Assembly (NCBI RefSeq): GCF_036865545.1
Contig: NZ_CP142208.1
Span: 4,588,001 to 4,652,000 of the forward strand
DNA from: Erwinia sp. E_sp_B01_1
Lineage (GTDB): Bacteria > Pseudomonadota > Gammaproteobacteria > Enterobacterales > Enterobacteriaceae
Reading direction: 5' to 3'
DNA: 64,000 bases
In this document: positions 13,223 to 23,539 of the stretch, in pieces
Layout of the letters: each line of letters begins with the position of its first letter
Numbering within the stretch: the first letter of the stretch is position 1
Made by a program: the position numbers and the translations under genes
Notes under the pieces: generated by a model
Seen by the model: only the letters and a program-made list of their open reading frames with translations
Told to the model about the DNA's origin: nothing
Databases searched by the model: none

Positions 13223-14323
13223 ATGACGCCCGAACAGCTGCCCATTGAACAGTACGATGCCCAACTTGAGGAAAAGGTCACCCGTCTGCAGACGCTGATG
13301 ACTCCCTATGCCGCTCCGGAAGTTGAGGTTTTCCGTTCACCGGTCAGCCATTACCGTATGCGGGCGGAATTTCGTCTCTGGCACGAAGGGGATGACCTGT
13401 ACCACATCATTTTCGATCAGCAAACTCGCCAGCGTATACGTGTGGATAGCTTCCCGGCAGCCAGCCAGTTGATCAATGATGTGATGCCACGCCTGATTGA
13501 GGCGGTTCGCGATAACAAGGCGCTGCGTCATAAGCTGTTCCAGGTCGATTACCTCTCCACAATGAGTAATCAGATTGTTGTCTCCCTCCTCTATCATCGC
13601 GCCCTGACCGAAGAGTGGCAGCGGGAAGCAGAAGCCCTGCGGGATGCTCTGCGCGCAGAAGGGTTTGATCTGCATTTAATAGGCCGCGCGACCAAAACCA
13701 AAATCTGCCTCGACAGGGATTATGTGGATGAGTGCTTACCGGTAGCCGGTAAAGAGATCGTTTACCGTCAGGTTGAAAACAGCTTTACCCAGCCGAATGC
13801 GGCGATGAATATTCAGATGCTGGAATGGGCGCTGGAAGTGACGAAAGAGTCTACTGGCGATCTGCTGGAGTTGTACTGCGGTAACGGTAACTTCTCATTA
13901 GCTCTGGCTCGCAATTTTAACCGCGTGCTGGCAACCGAAATTGCCAAGCCTTCCGTCGCGTCAGCGCAATACAACATTGCCGTGAACAACATTGAGAACG
14001 TACAGATAATTCGTATGGCTGCGGAAGAGTTTACGCAAGCGATGAACGGTACCCGTCAGTTCAACAGGCTGGAGGGTATTGATTTGCAGAGCTACCAGTG
14101 TGAGACGATATTTGTCGATCCGCCGCGCAGCGGACTTGATGCGGAAACAGTGAAAATGGTGCAGGCTTATCCCCGCATCCTTTATATCTCCTGCAACCCG
14201 GAAACGCTGTGCGATAACCTGGCGACGCTTTCAGAAACACATGTCGTTGAGAAACTGGCGCTGTTTGACCAGTTCCCCTATACCCATCATATGGAGTGTG
14301 GCGTCCTGCTGACACGCCGTTAA
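13223..14323 (+). CDS. trmA: tRNA (uracil-5-)-methyltransferase
   Basis: SAM-dependent enzyme making ribothymidine at position 54 of the tRNA T loop, also acting on tmRNA. 366 residues, the same length as E. coli TrmA. The N-terminal RNA-binding half is followed by a Rossmann methyltransferase with [16 protein letters not shown] (SAM site), [11 protein letters not shown], and the nucleophilic cysteine in YISCNPETL near residue 324. It is divergent from btuB and monocistronic; the next gene, yijD, converges on it. The same order occurs in E. coli. Confidence 0.97.
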   Translation: MTPEQLPIEQYDAQLEEKVTRLQTLMTPYAAPEVEVFRSPVSHYRMRAEFRLWHEGDDLYHIIFDQQTRQRIRVDSFPAASQLINDVMPRLIEAVRDNKALRHKLFQVDYLSTMSNQIVVSLLYHRALTEEWQREAEALRDALRAEGFDLHLIGRATKTKICLDRDYVDECLPVAGKEIVYRQVENSFTQPNAAMNIQMLEWALEVTKESTGDLLELYCGNGNFSLALARNFNRVLATEIAKPSVASAQYNIAVNNIENVQIIRMAAEEFTQAMNGTRQFNRLEGIDLQSYQCETIFVDPPRSGLDAETVKMVQAYPRILYISCNPETLCDNLATLSETHVVEKLALFDQFPYTHHMECGVLLTRR

Positions 14324-14354
14324 TTACAGGGCGACAGACCCGTCGCCCAACCTG

Positions 14355-14708
14355 TTATTCGCTCTTGCGGCTACGCAATTTAAGGCCAATCCAGAATACC
14401 AGGGCCACCATCAGAATGGTCGGCACAAAATTAGAGCCGATATCCGGGTATTCCGCGCGAATAATGGCGCTGTAAAGCAGGATGCCCAGCAGGAAAAAGG
14501 CGGCAGCCAGGGAGGGCATCCCCTCCGGCATCGAACGGTTAAGGTAACGTTGATGCAGGCACCAGGCGGAAAGGCCAAGTGCAATAAGGGGGAAAACGGA
14601 GAACGGCACAAGAGAACTGAATAACACCGAAAACGATCCGTTGATCGAAAGTCCGGTGAGAAATGCCAACAACAGCGTACCTCTGTCACGGCCCGGGGCT
14701 AAGCTCAT
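14355..14708 (-). CDS. yijD: DUF1422 inner-membrane protein YijD
   Basis: Small membrane protein of 117 residues with about four hydrophobic helices (around residues 11-29, 36-50, 66-84 and 92-108) and a basic C terminus. It matches E. coli YijD (119 residues) in position, size and topology. It starts 11 bases after the fabR stop and is therefore almost certainly co-transcribed with fabR. Function is unknown; linkage to the fatty-acid regulator FabR suggests a membrane-related role, which is inference only. Confidence 0.92.
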   Translation of the reverse strand: MSLAPGRDRGTLLLAFLTGLSINGSFSVLFSSLVPFSVFPLIALGLSAWCLHQRYLNRSMPEGMPSLAAAFFLLGILLYSAIIRAEYPDIGSNFVPTILMVALVFWIGLKLRSRKSE

Positions 14709-14719
14709 GTCACTTTCCT

Positions 14720-15370
14720 TTAGTCATGGGATTCCAGCGTGACCGCCAGCCTCTCCTGTTCACGACGATACCAGTAATAAGCACCCTTGGAAATCATCCG
14801 CAACTGGAGAACCAGCCGCTCTTCAAGCTGACGACGCTGGCCGATATCGATATCCAGCGCTTCTGCACCCGCGTTAAAGACAATAATAACCATGGCTTCA
14901 GCCTGCGCCTCCGTAAAGCTGCGCGGCATGCGGTTTTCGATCTCAAGATAATCCGCCAGTTCGGCGATAAAATGCTGAATCTCACGGGCGACTGCGGCAC
15001 GAAACGCGGCTGATGTCCCTGAACGTTCACGTAACAGCAGGCGAAAAGCGTTGGGATTATTGCCGATGAACTCCATAAAGGTGGAGACAGAAGTACGGAT
15101 AACGCTGCCGCCTTTGGCAATACGCTGACGCGCCTGACGCATCAGCTGACGAAGCATCAGTCCACTTTCATCCACCATAGTTAACCCTAATTCATCCACA
15201 TCACGAAAGTGACGATAGAATGACGTGGGGGCAATCCCGGCTTCCCTGGCAACTTCCCTCAGGCTCAGGCTGGCAAAACTCCGCTCAGCACTTAGCTGAC
15301 TAAATGCTGCTTCAATCAGCGAACGTCTGGTTCGTTCTTTCTGCTGCGCTCTGACGCCCATGGTAGTCAT
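14720..15370 (-). CDS. fabR: TetR-family unsaturated fatty acid regulator FabR
   Basis: Repressor of fabA and fabB that senses the ratio of unsaturated to saturated acyl thioesters. About 216 residues, with N-terminal TetR helix-turn-helix ([13 protein letters not shown]..., [20 protein letters not shown]), nearly identical to E. coli FabR through residue 200. The start at 15370 ([10 protein letters not shown]) is uncertain; the ATG at 15361 gives the usual MGVRAQQKE start, and neither has a strong Shine-Dalgarno. fabR is divergent from sthA and forms an operon with yijD. Confidence 0.95.
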   Translation of the reverse strand: MTTMGVRAQQKERTRRSLIEAAFSQLSAERSFASLSLREVAREAGIAPTSFYRHFRDVDELGLTMVDESGLMLRQLMRQARQRIAKGGSVIRTSVSTFMEFIGNNPNAFRLLLRERSGTSAAFRAAVAREIQHFIAELADYLEIENRMPRSFTEAQAEAMVIIVFNAGAEALDIDIGQRRQLEERLVLQLRMISKGAYYWYRREQERLAVTLESHD

Positions 15371-15563
15371 GTTTGTGCCTGTTTTACTTGCCTGATCGGC
15401 ACTATAACAAAAATTTCAGCGTACAGTGGCATCTACTTTGTGTATGCCTGTTAACCTCATGTTTTGTCAATTGATGGCATAAAAGCCGGTAAGAATTGGG
15501 AAGTGGTCATGAGGATGTTAGAATATCGTTGAAAAATTGTATAAGAATATAGGACGTATCGGT

Positions 15564-16964
15564 ATGCAACAGTCTTATGATTATGACGCCATCGTGATTG
15601 GCTCCGGTCCGGGCGGTGAAGGTGCCGCGATGGGACTGGTAAAACAGGGCGCCCGAATAGCGGTTATTGAGCGCTATCACAACATCGGCGGCGGTTGTAC
15701 CCATTGGGGCACCATCCCATCAAAAGCACTGCGCCATGCTGTCAGTCGAATTATCGAGTTCAACCAGAACCCGCTCTACAGTGACCACACTCGCCTGCTA
15801 CGTTCTTCTTTTGCTGACATCCTCAACCACACCGAAAACGTGATTAGCCAGCAAACCCGTATGCGTCAGGGTTTTTACGAACGTAATCGTTGCCAGATTT
15901 ATCAGGGCGATGCCCGATTTGTCGATGCAAACACGCTTGAGATTGTGAGCCACGACGGCACCGTAGAACGCCTGACCGCAGAGAAGTTCGTGATCGCCTG
16001 TGGTTCAAGGCCCTATCATCCCGCGGATGTCGACTTTACCCACCCACGCATTTACGACAGCGATTCCATTCTCAATCTGCATCACGAGCCTGGTCACGTC
16101 ATCATCTACGGTGCCGGGGTGATTGGGTGCGAATATGCCTCCATCTTCCGTGGGCTGAATGTGAAGGTCGACCTGATTAATACCCGTGATCATCTGCTGG
16201 CATTCCTCGATCAGGAAATTTCAGATTCGCTCTCTTACCATTTCTGGAACAACGGCGTGGTCATTCGTCACAATGAAGAGTTTGAGAAGATTGAAGGTCT
16301 CAGCGACGGCGTGATCATGCATCTGAAGTCAGGGAAAAAGGTAAAAGCCGATTGCCTGCTTTATGCCAATGGCCGTACCGGGAATACCGATTCGCTGACG
16401 CTGGAAAACGTTGGGCTGGAAGCAGATGGTCGTGGCTTGTTAAAAGTTAACAGCATGTACCAGACCGCACAGCCGCACATTTATGCCGTAGGGGATGTGA
16501 TTGGCTATCCAAGTCTGGCATCAGCGGCTTACGATCAGGGCCGTATAGCGGCACAGGCACTGATCAAAGGCGAGGCGAATGCGCACCTGATTGAAGATAT
16601 TCCTACCGGGATTTATACCATTCCTGAAATCAGTTCTGTGGGCAAAACCGAACAGCAGCTGACCGCAATGAAAGTGCCTTATGAAGTGGGCCGTGCCCAG
16701 TTTAAACATCTGGCGCGTGCACAGATTGTCGGGATGAATGTGGGAAGCCTGAAAATCCTCTTCCACCGTGAAACCAAAGAGATCCTGGGGATCCACTGCT
16801 TTGGCGAACGTGCGGCGGAGATTATCCATATCGGTCAGGCCATTATGGAGCAGAAAAACGGTGGCAACACGATTGAGTACTTCGTGAATACCACCTTTAA
16901 CTATCCGACAATGGCCGAAGCCTATCGCGTTGCGGCGCTGAACGGCTTAAACCGCCTGTTTTAA
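15564..16964 (+). CDS. sthA: Soluble pyridine nucleotide transhydrogenase
   Basis: Cytoplasmic FAD flavoprotein that reoxidises NADPH with NAD+. 466 residues, equal to E. coli SthA. The FAD fold begins [12 protein letters not shown]; the disulfide motif of related reductases is degenerate ([15 protein letters not shown] keeps one Cys only), characteristic of SthA. A second Rossmann motif [13 protein letters not shown] precedes the dimerisation domain. ATG 15564 has an AGGA nine bases upstream and matches the family start; an upstream TTG start is not supported. The 3' end overlaps that of the convergent oxyR by 18 bases. Confidence 0.97.
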   Translation: MQQSYDYDAIVIGSGPGGEGAAMGLVKQGARIAVIERYHNIGGGCTHWGTIPSKALRHAVSRIIEFNQNPLYSDHTRLLRSSFADILNHTENVISQQTRMRQGFYERNRCQIYQGDARFVDANTLEIVSHDGTVERLTAEKFVIACGSRPYHPADVDFTHPRIYDSDSILNLHHEPGHVIIYGAGVIGCEYASIFRGLNVKVDLINTRDHLLAFLDQEISDSLSYHFWNNGVVIRHNEEFEKIEGLSDGVIMHLKSGKKVKADCLLYANGRTGNTDSLTLENVGLEADGRGLLKVNSMYQTAQPHIYAVGDVIGYPSLASAAYDQGRIAAQALIKGEANAHLIEDIPTGIYTIPEISSVGKTEQQLTAMKVPYEVGRAQFKHLARAQIVGMNVGSLKILFHRETKEILGIHCFGERAAEIIHIGQAIMEQKNGGNTIEYFVNTTFNYPTMAEAYRVAALNGLNRLF

Positions 16965-17864
16965 ATCGTTACTCATGTAATTTTGCATATGGGATCGAAT
17001 TGCCTCTGCCAGCTGCTCATAGCGGCTGCGCAGTGGCGATCCCGGACGATAGACCAGTGCAATAGTGCGCTGCGGCACAGGTTTATAACAGGTCAGATAG
17101 CAGACTCCATCCCGTACCCTCTCTTTAGGCACGGCTAATGAAGGCAGCAGCGTGATACCGCTACCGGCAGCGACCATATTGCGCAGGGTTTCCAGACTCG
17201 TCGCACGGAAATGTGTATCTTCATCTGCACCCGCCTGGAAGCAAAAGCCCATAGCCTGATCGCGCAAACAGTGCCCATCTTCCAGCATCAGCAGTTTCTC
17301 ACCCGCCAAATCAGACATGGGTACACGCTCGCGATCGTGCCACGGATGGTCCTGATAAACCGCCAGCTTCATCGGCTCGTCAAACAATGGCACTTCAATA
17401 AACGCTTCGGACTCTTTAACCAACGCCAGGATGGCACAATCCAGCTTGCCGCTGTCCAGCTGCGCGAGCAATTGCTGGGTCTGAGCTTCATGCAGATACA
17501 TTTCCAGTTTGGGAAAAGTTTTATGCAACGAAGGCACAATCTGTGGAAGCAGATAAGGCCCAACCGTTGGGATTAAGCCAATATGCAGTGGCCCGGACAT
17601 CGCTTCACCTTGCTGGCTGGCCATCTCCTTTAGCACTTTCACTTCGCGTAAAACCGTACGCGCCTGATCGACCAGAAGCAGACCAGCCTGGGTAAACAGC
17701 ACCTTACGACTGGTTCGTTCTAGTAACATCACGCCAAGCTCATCCTCAAGCTTGCGGATCTGACCGCTCAGGGTGGGTTGGCTGACATGGCAGGAGTCTG
17801 CTGCACGTCGAAAATGACGGTGTTCGGCCAACGCTACCAGGTATTCAAGATCACGAATATTCAT
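16947..17864 (-). CDS. oxyR: Hydrogen peroxide sensor and LysR-type activator OxyR
   Basis: Redox switch regulator of the peroxide response. 305 residues, equal to E. coli OxyR. N-terminal winged helix-turn-helix [20 protein letters not shown], then the regulatory domain with the two sensing cysteines Cys199 (EDGHCLRD) and Cys208 (MGFCFQ) that form the intramolecular disulfide. The start at 17864 has an ideal GGAGG box; the in-frame upstream start would add a non-family extension. It is divergent from a peroxiredoxin-glutaredoxin fusion, with a candidate OxyR operator between them. In E. coli the divergent gene is the sRNA oxyS instead. Confidence 0.97.
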   Translation of the reverse strand: MNIRDLEYLVALAEHRHFRRAADSCHVSQPTLSGQIRKLEDELGVMLLERTSRKVLFTQAGLLLVDQARTVLREVKVLKEMASQQGEAMSGPLHIGLIPTVGPYLLPQIVPSLHKTFPKLEMYLHEAQTQQLLAQLDSGKLDCAILALVKESEAFIEVPLFDEPMKLAVYQDHPWHDRERVPMSDLAGEKLLMLEDGHCLRDQAMGFCFQAGADEDTHFRATSLETLRNMVAAGSGITLLPSLAVPKERVRDGVCYLTCYKPVPQRTIALVYRPGSPLRSRYEQLAEAIRSHMQNYMSNDLKQAV

Positions 17865-17882
17865 TTTATCCTCCAGGCCACG

Positions 17883-17919
17883 ATAGTTCATGGCGATAGA
17901 TAGGATAGCAATCAGCGAT
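17883..17919. promoter_or_regulatory. Candidate OxyR operator
   Basis: Two copies of ATAG-N7-CGAT separated by exactly 7 bases, matching the OxyR pattern ATAG-N7-CTAT, N7, ATAG-N7-CTAT with about 16 of 20 defined positions. It starts 19 bases from the oxyR ATG and about 80 bases upstream of the Prx-Grx gene, suiting autorepression plus activation of the divergent gene. Confidence 0.65.
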
Positions 17920-17999
17920 TAGCCCTATCAAGCTTAGAAAGTAATAATGTGAGCCGTTCGGGATTTGAATCAATTTTTTTACTTCTGAAGAGGTCGTTT

Positions 18000-18731
18000 A
18001 TGTTTGCTGGTCAGGAAGGTAAGTCCGTCCCACAAGTCACTTTTCACACGCGTCAGGGCGACAATTGGGTCGACGTAACGACTGATGAGCTGTTTAAAGA
18101 CAAAACTGTGATTCTTTTTTCATTACCGGGTGCTTTTACACCGACCTGTTCATCCAGCCATCTCCCACGTTATAACGAGCTGTCTGACGTTTTTAAAAAA
18201 CATGGCGTGGATAACATCCTTTGTGTGTCGGTCAATGACACCTTCGTGATGAACGCCTGGAAGGCCGATCAGCATGCGGCGAACATTACTTTTATTCCAG
18301 ACGGCAACGGTGATTTTACCCGTGGCATGGAGATGCTGGTTGAGAAAGTGGATCTGGGCTTTGGGCCCCGCTCATGGCGTTATTCCATGCTGGTACGTAA
18401 CGGCGTGGTGGAAAAAATGTTTGTAGAGCCAAACAAGCCGGGCGACCCGTTTGAAGTGTCTGATGCTGATACCATGCTTCGCTACCTGGCACCCGAATTT
18501 AAAGTGCAGGAGTCTGTTTCCCTGTTCACCAAGCCGGGTTGCTCATTCTGCGCCAAAGCCAAGCAGATGTTGCAGGATCGCGGAATTCAGTATGAAGAGA
18601 TTGTACTGGGACAGGACGCCACCACCGTCAGCCTGCGGGCAGTGACAGGTCGTGCGACGGTTCCTCAGGTCTTTATCGGTGGGCGCCATATCGGCGGCAG
18701 CGACGATCTGGAAAAGTTTTTTGTAGTCTGA
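18000..18731 (+). CDS. Hybrid peroxiredoxin-glutaredoxin (Prx5-Grx fusion)
   Basis: Glutathione-dependent peroxidase of 243 residues. Residues 1-165 form a Prx5-type domain with the peroxidatic cysteine in [16 protein letters not shown] (Cys50). Residues 172-243 form a glutaredoxin domain with the CSFC active site (181-184), the TVP cis-proline motif ([10 protein letters not shown]) and a GG-DD C-terminal motif. This resembles the hybrid Prx of Haemophilus influenzae (about 241 residues). The start at 18000 has a GAAGAGG box. It is divergent from oxyR and probably OxyR-controlled. The fusion lets glutathione reduce the peroxidase within one chain. E. coli has no such gene at this place. Confidence 0.94.
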   Translation: MFAGQEGKSVPQVTFHTRQGDNWVDVTTDELFKDKTVILFSLPGAFTPTCSSSHLPRYNELSDVFKKHGVDNILCVSVNDTFVMNAWKADQHAANITFIPDGNGDFTRGMEMLVEKVDLGFGPRSWRYSMLVRNGVVEKMFVEPNKPGDPFEVSDADTMLRYLAPEFKVQESVSLFTKPGCSFCAKAKQMLQDRGIQYEEIVLGQDATTVSLRAVTGRATVPQVFIGGRHIGGSDDLEKFFVV

Positions 18732-18811
18732 AGGATAAGCAGGAGGGGTGAGACCACGATCGCCCCACCCTCTTATGTGCCAATAACGTAGAATAAAGTC
18801 GAAACCTTTTT

Positions 18812-18839
18812 GGGCGGGCCTTAGGCCCGCCCTTTTTTT
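18812..18839 (+). terminator. Terminator after Prx-Grx gene
   Basis: Perfect 9-bp stem GGGCGGGCC/GGCCCGCCC with TTA loop and seven T. It also lies downstream of the convergent argH and may serve it. Confidence 0.93.
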
Positions 18840-18872
18840 GCCTGTCAGTTGGCCCTGCCAGATCTGCCTGCG

Positions 18873-20246
18873 TTAAGCCAGACGGTTTTTCGCGTCGGTA
18901 ATCGCCAGCGACACCTGATGAGGTGAAACGCCGCCTTTAGCATTACGTTTATCGAGGCATGATTGCAGCGACAGGAACGGATAGACATCATCAGCAATCA
19001 CGTTGCTGAAAACTTGCAGCTCTTCCAGCTTAAGCGCTTCCAGCGCCACGCCTTTTTTGATTGCAGCCACAACGACTTCGCCCACAATGTGGTGTGCTTC
19101 GCGGAATGGCATGCCTTTGCCTACCAGGTAATCAGCCAGCTCCGTAGCGTTAGCATATCCCTGCTCAGCCGCTTCCTGGCAGCGCGGACGCTTCACCTGA
19201 ATACCATCCAGTACCAGCGCAGCCATATGCAGGCAGTCTGACCAGGTATCCAGCGCGTCGAAGAGTCCCTCTTTGTCTTCCTGCATATCTTTGTTGTACG
19301 CCAGCGGCAGACCTTTCAGAGTCATCATCATGCCGGTCAGCGCACCCTGCACGCGGCCACATTTACCACGGATCAGCTCCAGCGCATCCGGGTTTTTCTT
19401 CTGCGGCATCAGGGAAGACCCTGAAGTCACGCGATCGGACAACTCCACGAACCCGGATTCACCGGTATTAAAGAAAATCAGATCTTCTGCAAACCGGGAA
19501 AGATGAACCATGCCGATTGAGGCATCGGACAGCAGCTCCAGCACATGATCGCGGTCAGAAACAGTATCCAGACTGTTGCGGGTGGCGGAGGCAAAACCTA
19601 ACCAGCCAGCCAGTTGCTCACGGTCAATTTCATAAGCGGTACCGGCCAGAGCGCCGCAGCCCAGCGGGCTGACGTCCAGACGCTTAAGCGTGTCCTGCAG
19701 GCGACTTTCGTCCCGCGCCAGCATCTCCACATAGGCCAGGCACCAGTGAGCAAAGGTGACGGGCTGCGCGCGCTGCAGGTGGGTATAACCCGGCATCACT
19801 GCATCCTGGTTCGCTTCTGCGGTAGCCACCAGCGCCTGCTGAAGCTGACGGGTAGCGATGAGCAGTTCACTGACCTGAGCTTTACACCACAATTTCAGAT
19901 CGGTCGCCACCTGGTCGTTACGGCTGCGTCCGGTATGAAGCTTTTTGCCGAGTGCCCCGACCTTCTCAATCAGGCGCCCCTCAACATAGCTGTGAATATC
20001 TTCGGCATCGCTTTCCAGAATCTGCTGCGGATTGGCACGCACCTCTTCCAGTAAAACGGTCAGCGCGCTTTCCAGCTGCTGCTGCTCTTCTGCCGTCAGA
20101 ACATTGACGGTTACCAGCGCTTTGGACCAGGCCACGGATCCAACGATATCCTGCTCTGCCAGACGATAGTCAAAGCGCAGCGAGTCATTAAATTGTTTGA
20201 AACGTTGATCTGCTGCCTGAGTAAATCGTCCACCCCAAAGTGCCAT
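18873..20246 (-). CDS. argH: Argininosuccinate lyase
   Basis: Last enzyme of arginine synthesis, splitting argininosuccinate to arginine and fumarate. 457 residues, equal to E. coli ArgH. Fumarase/aspartase superfamily; substrate-binding [25 protein letters not shown] region and the signature [12 protein letters not shown] with the catalytic serine loop are present. A GGAG box lies seven bases before the ATG. It is the last gene of the argCBGH unit, separated from argG by 81 bases that hold a strong hairpin. Confidence 0.98.
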   Translation of the reverse strand: MALWGGRFTQAADQRFKQFNDSLRFDYRLAEQDIVGSVAWSKALVTVNVLTAEEQQQLESALTVLLEEVRANPQQILESDAEDIHSYVEGRLIEKVGALGKKLHTGRSRNDQVATDLKLWCKAQVSELLIATRQLQQALVATAEANQDAVMPGYTHLQRAQPVTFAHWCLAYVEMLARDESRLQDTLKRLDVSPLGCGALAGTAYEIDREQLAGWLGFASATRNSLDTVSDRDHVLELLSDASIGMVHLSRFAEDLIFFNTGESGFVELSDRVTSGSSLMPQKKNPDALELIRGKCGRVQGALTGMMMTLKGLPLAYNKDMQEDKEGLFDALDTWSDCLHMAALVLDGIQVKRPRCQEAAEQGYANATELADYLVGKGMPFREAHHIVGEVVVAAIKKGVALEALKLEELQVFSNVIADDVYPFLSLQSCLDKRNAKGGVSPHQVSLAITDAKNRLA

Positions 20247-20288
20247 GTCAGTGCTCCATTAATTTGTTTGGTAAAAGTCATTTCAAAT

Positions 20289-20317
20289 AACGACCGGGGT
20301 GTTCTGCCCCGGTCGTT
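20289..20317 (-). other. Strong intercistronic hairpin argG-argH
   Basis: Perfect 11-bp stem AACGACCGGGG/CCCCGGTCGTT with a seven-base loop, lying between the argG stop and argH start. There is no T-run after it, so it looks like an mRNA processing or stability element rather than a terminator. Confidence 0.7.
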
Positions 20318-20327
20318 CAGGCGAGGC

Positions 20328-21542
20328 CTATTTCTTTTCGTTCAGCGCACGAATGCGTGAAGAAAGGGAGAAGAGACGGATGAAGCCACCAGCATGACGG
20401 TGGTCATAAACTTCATCTTCGCCGAAGGTAGCGAACTCTTCTGAGTAGAGGCTGTTAGCGGATTTCTTCTGGGTCGCGGTAACCTGGCCTTTGTAGAGCT
20501 GCAGCACAACTTCGCCGTTAACGTCTTCAGCCAGCGACTCAGCCGCAGCCTGAATGGACTTACGCAGCGGCGCGAACCAGCGACCATCGTAAACCACATA
20601 AGACATCTCATGGCCCAACTGCTCACGCCATTTGAAGCTGTCACGATCCAGAACCAGCTGCTCTACTGCACGCAGCGCGTTAACCATGATGGTGCCGCCG
20701 GGAGTTTCGTAGCAGCCGCGGGATTTGATACCCACCAGACGGTTTTCCACGATATCAATACGGCCCACGCCATGTTTAGCACCCAACACATTCAGCGCCT
20801 CAAGACACTGGAACGGGCTCAGGGCTTTACCGTTAACGGCAACCACGCGGCCTTTCTCAACGGATACGGTAACCTCTTCAGGCTGGTCTGGCGCTTCCAG
20901 CGGATCCACGGTCCACACCCAGCAATCTTTGTTCGGGGCATTCCACGGGCTTTCCAGCACGCCGCCTTCGGTAGAGATGTGCCAGGCGTTTTCATCACGG
21001 CTGTAAATCTTCTCCAGCGAAGCGGTAGTCGGGATATTGCGCTCTTTCAGGTAATCGAGCAGCGCTTCACGGGAACGCAGATCCCACTCACGCCACGGCG
21101 CAACGACTTTCAGCTGCGGAGCCAGAGCGGTATAGGTAGTTTCGAAACGCACCTGGTCGTTTCCTTTGCCTGTCGCTCCGTGACACAGCGCGTCTGCGCC
21201 TACTTTCAGCGCCAGTTCAACCTGGGCTTTAGCGATAATCGGGCGCGCCATGGAAGTACCCAGCAGGTAGGTGCCTTCATACAATGCACCAGTTTGCAGT
21301 ACAGGATAGACGTAGTCGCTAATGAACTCTTCACGCAGGTCTACAACGTGGCATTCAGAGGCACCGGACTGCAGAGCTTTCTGCTCAACACCTTCCAGAT
21401 CGCCGCGCTCCTGACCAATATCGGCCACAAACGCCACCACTTCACAACCGCCGTAGTTCTCTTTCAGCCATGGAATGATTGCCGAAGTATCCAGACCACC
21501 GGAGTAAGCCAGTACGATTTTCTTGATGCTCTTGTCTTGCAT
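20328..21542 (-). CDS. argG: Argininosuccinate synthase, short (type 1) form
   Basis: ATP-dependent ligation of citrulline and aspartate. 404 residues, with the PP-loop motif [10 protein letters not shown] at the N terminus, the family block [13 protein letters not shown] and [14 protein letters not shown]. This length and type differ from E. coli ArgG, which is about 447 residues and encoded elsewhere on the chromosome. The start at 21542 (MQDKSIKK) is chosen because AAGGA lies seven bases upstream; the ATG at 21548 directly abuts it. It lies between argB and argH, so all late arginine genes form one unit here, as in Vibrio and several non-E. coli enterobacteria. Confidence 0.96.
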   Translation of the reverse strand: MQDKSIKKIVLAYSGGLDTSAIIPWLKENYGGCEVVAFVADIGQERGDLEGVEQKALQSGASECHVVDLREEFISDYVYPVLQTGALYEGTYLLGTSMARPIIAKAQVELALKVGADALCHGATGKGNDQVRFETTYTALAPQLKVVAPWREWDLRSREALLDYLKERNIPTTASLEKIYSRDENAWHISTEGGVLESPWNAPNKDCWVWTVDPLEAPDQPEEVTVSVEKGRVVAVNGKALSPFQCLEALNVLGAKHGVGRIDIVENRLVGIKSRGCYETPGGTIMVNALRAVEQLVLDRDSFKWREQLGHEMSYVVYDGRWFAPLRKSIQAAAESLAEDVNGEVVLQLYKGQVTATQKKSANSLYSEEFATFGEDEVYDHRHAGGFIRLFSLSSRIRALNEKK

Positions 21543-21564
21543 TGTCATTTCCTTGAAAACTTTG

Positions 21565-22338
21565 TTAAGCGAGGATCCGGGTGCCTACAGACACGCCGTT
21601 GAAAAGGGTTGGCAGCTGTTCAGCATGCCGCCAGCTGGCAATATCTACCGGGCGGCCCAGCGTGCGAGCAGCGTCGAGGGCAGCATTAACTTTCACGATC
21701 ATGCCATCGGTAATAACGCCTTCAGCGATCAACTGCTCAGCCATCCCGGCGGTCATCTCTTCAATACGCTGACCGTTACCATCCAGAATACCGCTGACAT
21801 CTGACAGCAGGATCAGGTCAGCGCCAAGAGTTGAAGCCAGCGCGGTAGCGGCCTGATCGGCATTGACGTTCATCAACTTGCCGTCCTGAGTGATACCGAT
21901 AGAGCTGATTACCGGCAGAAAACCCGCCGTCAGGAGCGTATTAATCAATACTGGCGATCCTGGCGTAGCCAGGCCAACGTGCCCCAGCTCTTCATCGAAG
22001 GCCTCAACGTTGACGCTACTGCCATCACCCAGGCACAGACCTACCGCCTCTATGCCGTGTTTTTTAGACCAGGCAAGCAGGGTTTTGTTGGCGGTTCCGG
22101 CCAGCGCTCCGGTGATAATATCGATCTGATCGGCTGGCGTGACGCGAAGGCCATTCTTCTTTTTCACCGGCAGCGCGAGCTTGCTCATCAGCTCATCGAC
22201 CAGGCAACCGCCGCCGTGAACAATCACTAATGGCCGTTGGTGAGCGGTACGGTAAGTGACCAGCGCATCAAACAGACGCTCCAGCGCCTCTTCGCTATCC
22301 AGCAGCACGCCACCGAGTTTAATAATTAAGGGATTCAT
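21565..22338 (-). CDS. argB: Acetylglutamate kinase
   Basis: Phosphorylates N-acetylglutamate, second step of arginine synthesis. 257 residues against 258 in E. coli. Amino-acid kinase fold with [10 protein letters not shown] and HGGG phosphate loops, [10 protein letters not shown] and [12 protein letters not shown]. It lacks the N-terminal helix of arginine-inhibited homologues, as expected for an organism using ArgA feedback. The start at 22338 ([10 protein letters not shown]) is the family start; an in-frame GTG at 22350 is an alternative. It follows argC by 15 bases. Confidence 0.97.
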   Translation of the reverse strand: MNPLIIKLGGVLLDSEEALERLFDALVTYRTAHQRPLVIVHGGGCLVDELMSKLALPVKKKNGLRVTPADQIDIITGALAGTANKTLLAWSKKHGIEAVGLCLGDGSSVNVEAFDEELGHVGLATPGSPVLINTLLTAGFLPVISSIGITQDGKLMNVNADQAATALASTLGADLILLSDVSGILDGNGQRIEEMTAGMAEQLIAEGVITDGMIVKVNAALDAARTLGRPVDIASWRHAEQLPTLFNGVSVGTRILA

Positions 22339-22353
22339 AACCTTACTCACTGA

Positions 22354-23358
22354 TTAAATAAGTGACTGCGTTTCCGGGAAACCGAAACGTATATTCAGGC
22401 ATTGCACCGCCTGTGACGAAGCCCCTTTCAGCAGGTTATCCTCCGCTGAAACGACAATCAGGTGCTCGCCCTGAACGGCAAAGCCGATGTCACAAAAAGG
22501 CAGGCCGACCACGCCTTTAATGGAAGGCACACCTTTATCATAGACCCGCACAAGCGGCTTATCATGATAGGCAGTGTGGAAGGCCTCAGCCACATCATCA
22601 CGCGTTACCCCTGCTTTTAACCGGCAGGTGGTAGTGGCCAGAATACCGCGAGGGAAATTTCCCAGGTGCGGCGTAAAGATCACCGGTACGCCAAGATGCG
22701 CAACAATTTCAGGATGATGGCGATGGGTGAAGATGCCGTAAGGCTGGAGGCTGACCTCGCAGAAGCTGGTGCCCACCGCCGCTTTACGGCCCGCGCCGCT
22801 CACACCGCTGGTGGCATTGATCACCGGCCATTGCGCGTCATTTAATAAGCCACCTTCGACCAGCGGCTTCAAAGCCAGCTGCGCCGCAGTAGGATAACAA
22901 CCAGGCACAGCAATCAGCTGAGCCTCTTTAATTTTATCGTGCTGCCACTCAGCCAGGCCGTAAACGGCTTTATCCAGCCACGCCTGATGCTGATGAGAGA
23001 AGCCATAATAGTCAGTGAAAAAACGTTGATCGTTAACGCGGAAGGCTGCGGAAAGATCGAATACCACACAGCCAGCAGCGAGGAATTCAGGCGCGAGGTC
23101 ATGGCTGACCTCATGGGCAGTCGCCAGGAAAACAACATCCACTTTATCCGCATATTGCGAAGCGCTGCTCAGAGGCTGCAACGGCATATCAAGGATGCCT
23201 TTTAACTGTGGATGAAGATCGGAAAGTAATTTTCCTGCGTCCGGGCTTTGCGCTGAAACCGCCAAAGCGGTTATGTTCACCTGTGGGTGACGATTCAGGT
23301 AAGTCGCAAGCTCTACGCCAGCATAGCCACTGGCACCAACAATCAGCGTATTCAACAT
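22354..23358 (-). CDS. argC: N-acetyl-gamma-glutamyl-phosphate reductase
   Basis: NADPH-dependent reductase, third step of arginine synthesis. 334 residues, equal to E. coli ArgC. N-terminal NADP motif [15 protein letters not shown], catalytic cysteine in [14 protein letters not shown], and [11 protein letters not shown]. The ATG at 23358 gives the family start [10 protein letters not shown]. First gene of argCBGH, divergent from argE over a shared ArgR operator. Confidence 0.97.
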   Translation of the reverse strand: MLNTLIVGASGYAGVELATYLNRHPQVNITALAVSAQSPDAGKLLSDLHPQLKGILDMPLQPLSSASQYADKVDVVFLATAHEVSHDLAPEFLAAGCVVFDLSAAFRVNDQRFFTDYYGFSHQHQAWLDKAVYGLAEWQHDKIKEAQLIAVPGCYPTAAQLALKPLVEGGLLNDAQWPVINATSGVSGAGRKAAVGTSFCEVSLQPYGIFTHRHHPEIVAHLGVPVIFTPHLGNFPRGILATTTCRLKAGVTRDDVAEAFHTAYHDKPLVRVYDKGVPSIKGVVGLPFCDIGFAVQGEHLIVVSAEDNLLKGASSQAVQCLNIRFGFPETQSLI

Positions 23359-23474
23359 CAGACTGACTACCTTATCTGGTCTCAAAATTTCGGGTTGCAG
23401 CGGTTTGAAGCTGTGTACCCACGCGAGCGGCGCTGGACTTTGGAAGATTTTCCGGTTTCCATCCGTACGCCATT

Positions 23475-23513
23475 AATGTATTTTTATTCACTATTAATGC
23501 ATGAATATTGATA
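23475..23513. promoter_or_regulatory. ArgR operator (two ARG boxes) between argC and argE
   Basis: TGTATTTTTATTCA (23477-23490) and TGCATGAATATTGA (23498-23511) resemble the ARG box TGAAT-W4-ATTCA, with 9 and about 8 of 10 conserved positions. Their centres are 21 bases apart, the spacing expected for an ArgR hexamer. The element resembles the E. coli argE/argCBH control region and would repress both directions when arginine is high. Confidence 0.85.
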
Positions 23514-23539
23514 CTATCCTAACTCAAGGACTGTCAACA

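Noticed and set aside
20610..21602. 330-codon frame on the plus strand opposite argG
   Set aside because: Antisense shadow of a strongly conserved gene; composition follows argG codons and there is no ribosome-binding site or homology.
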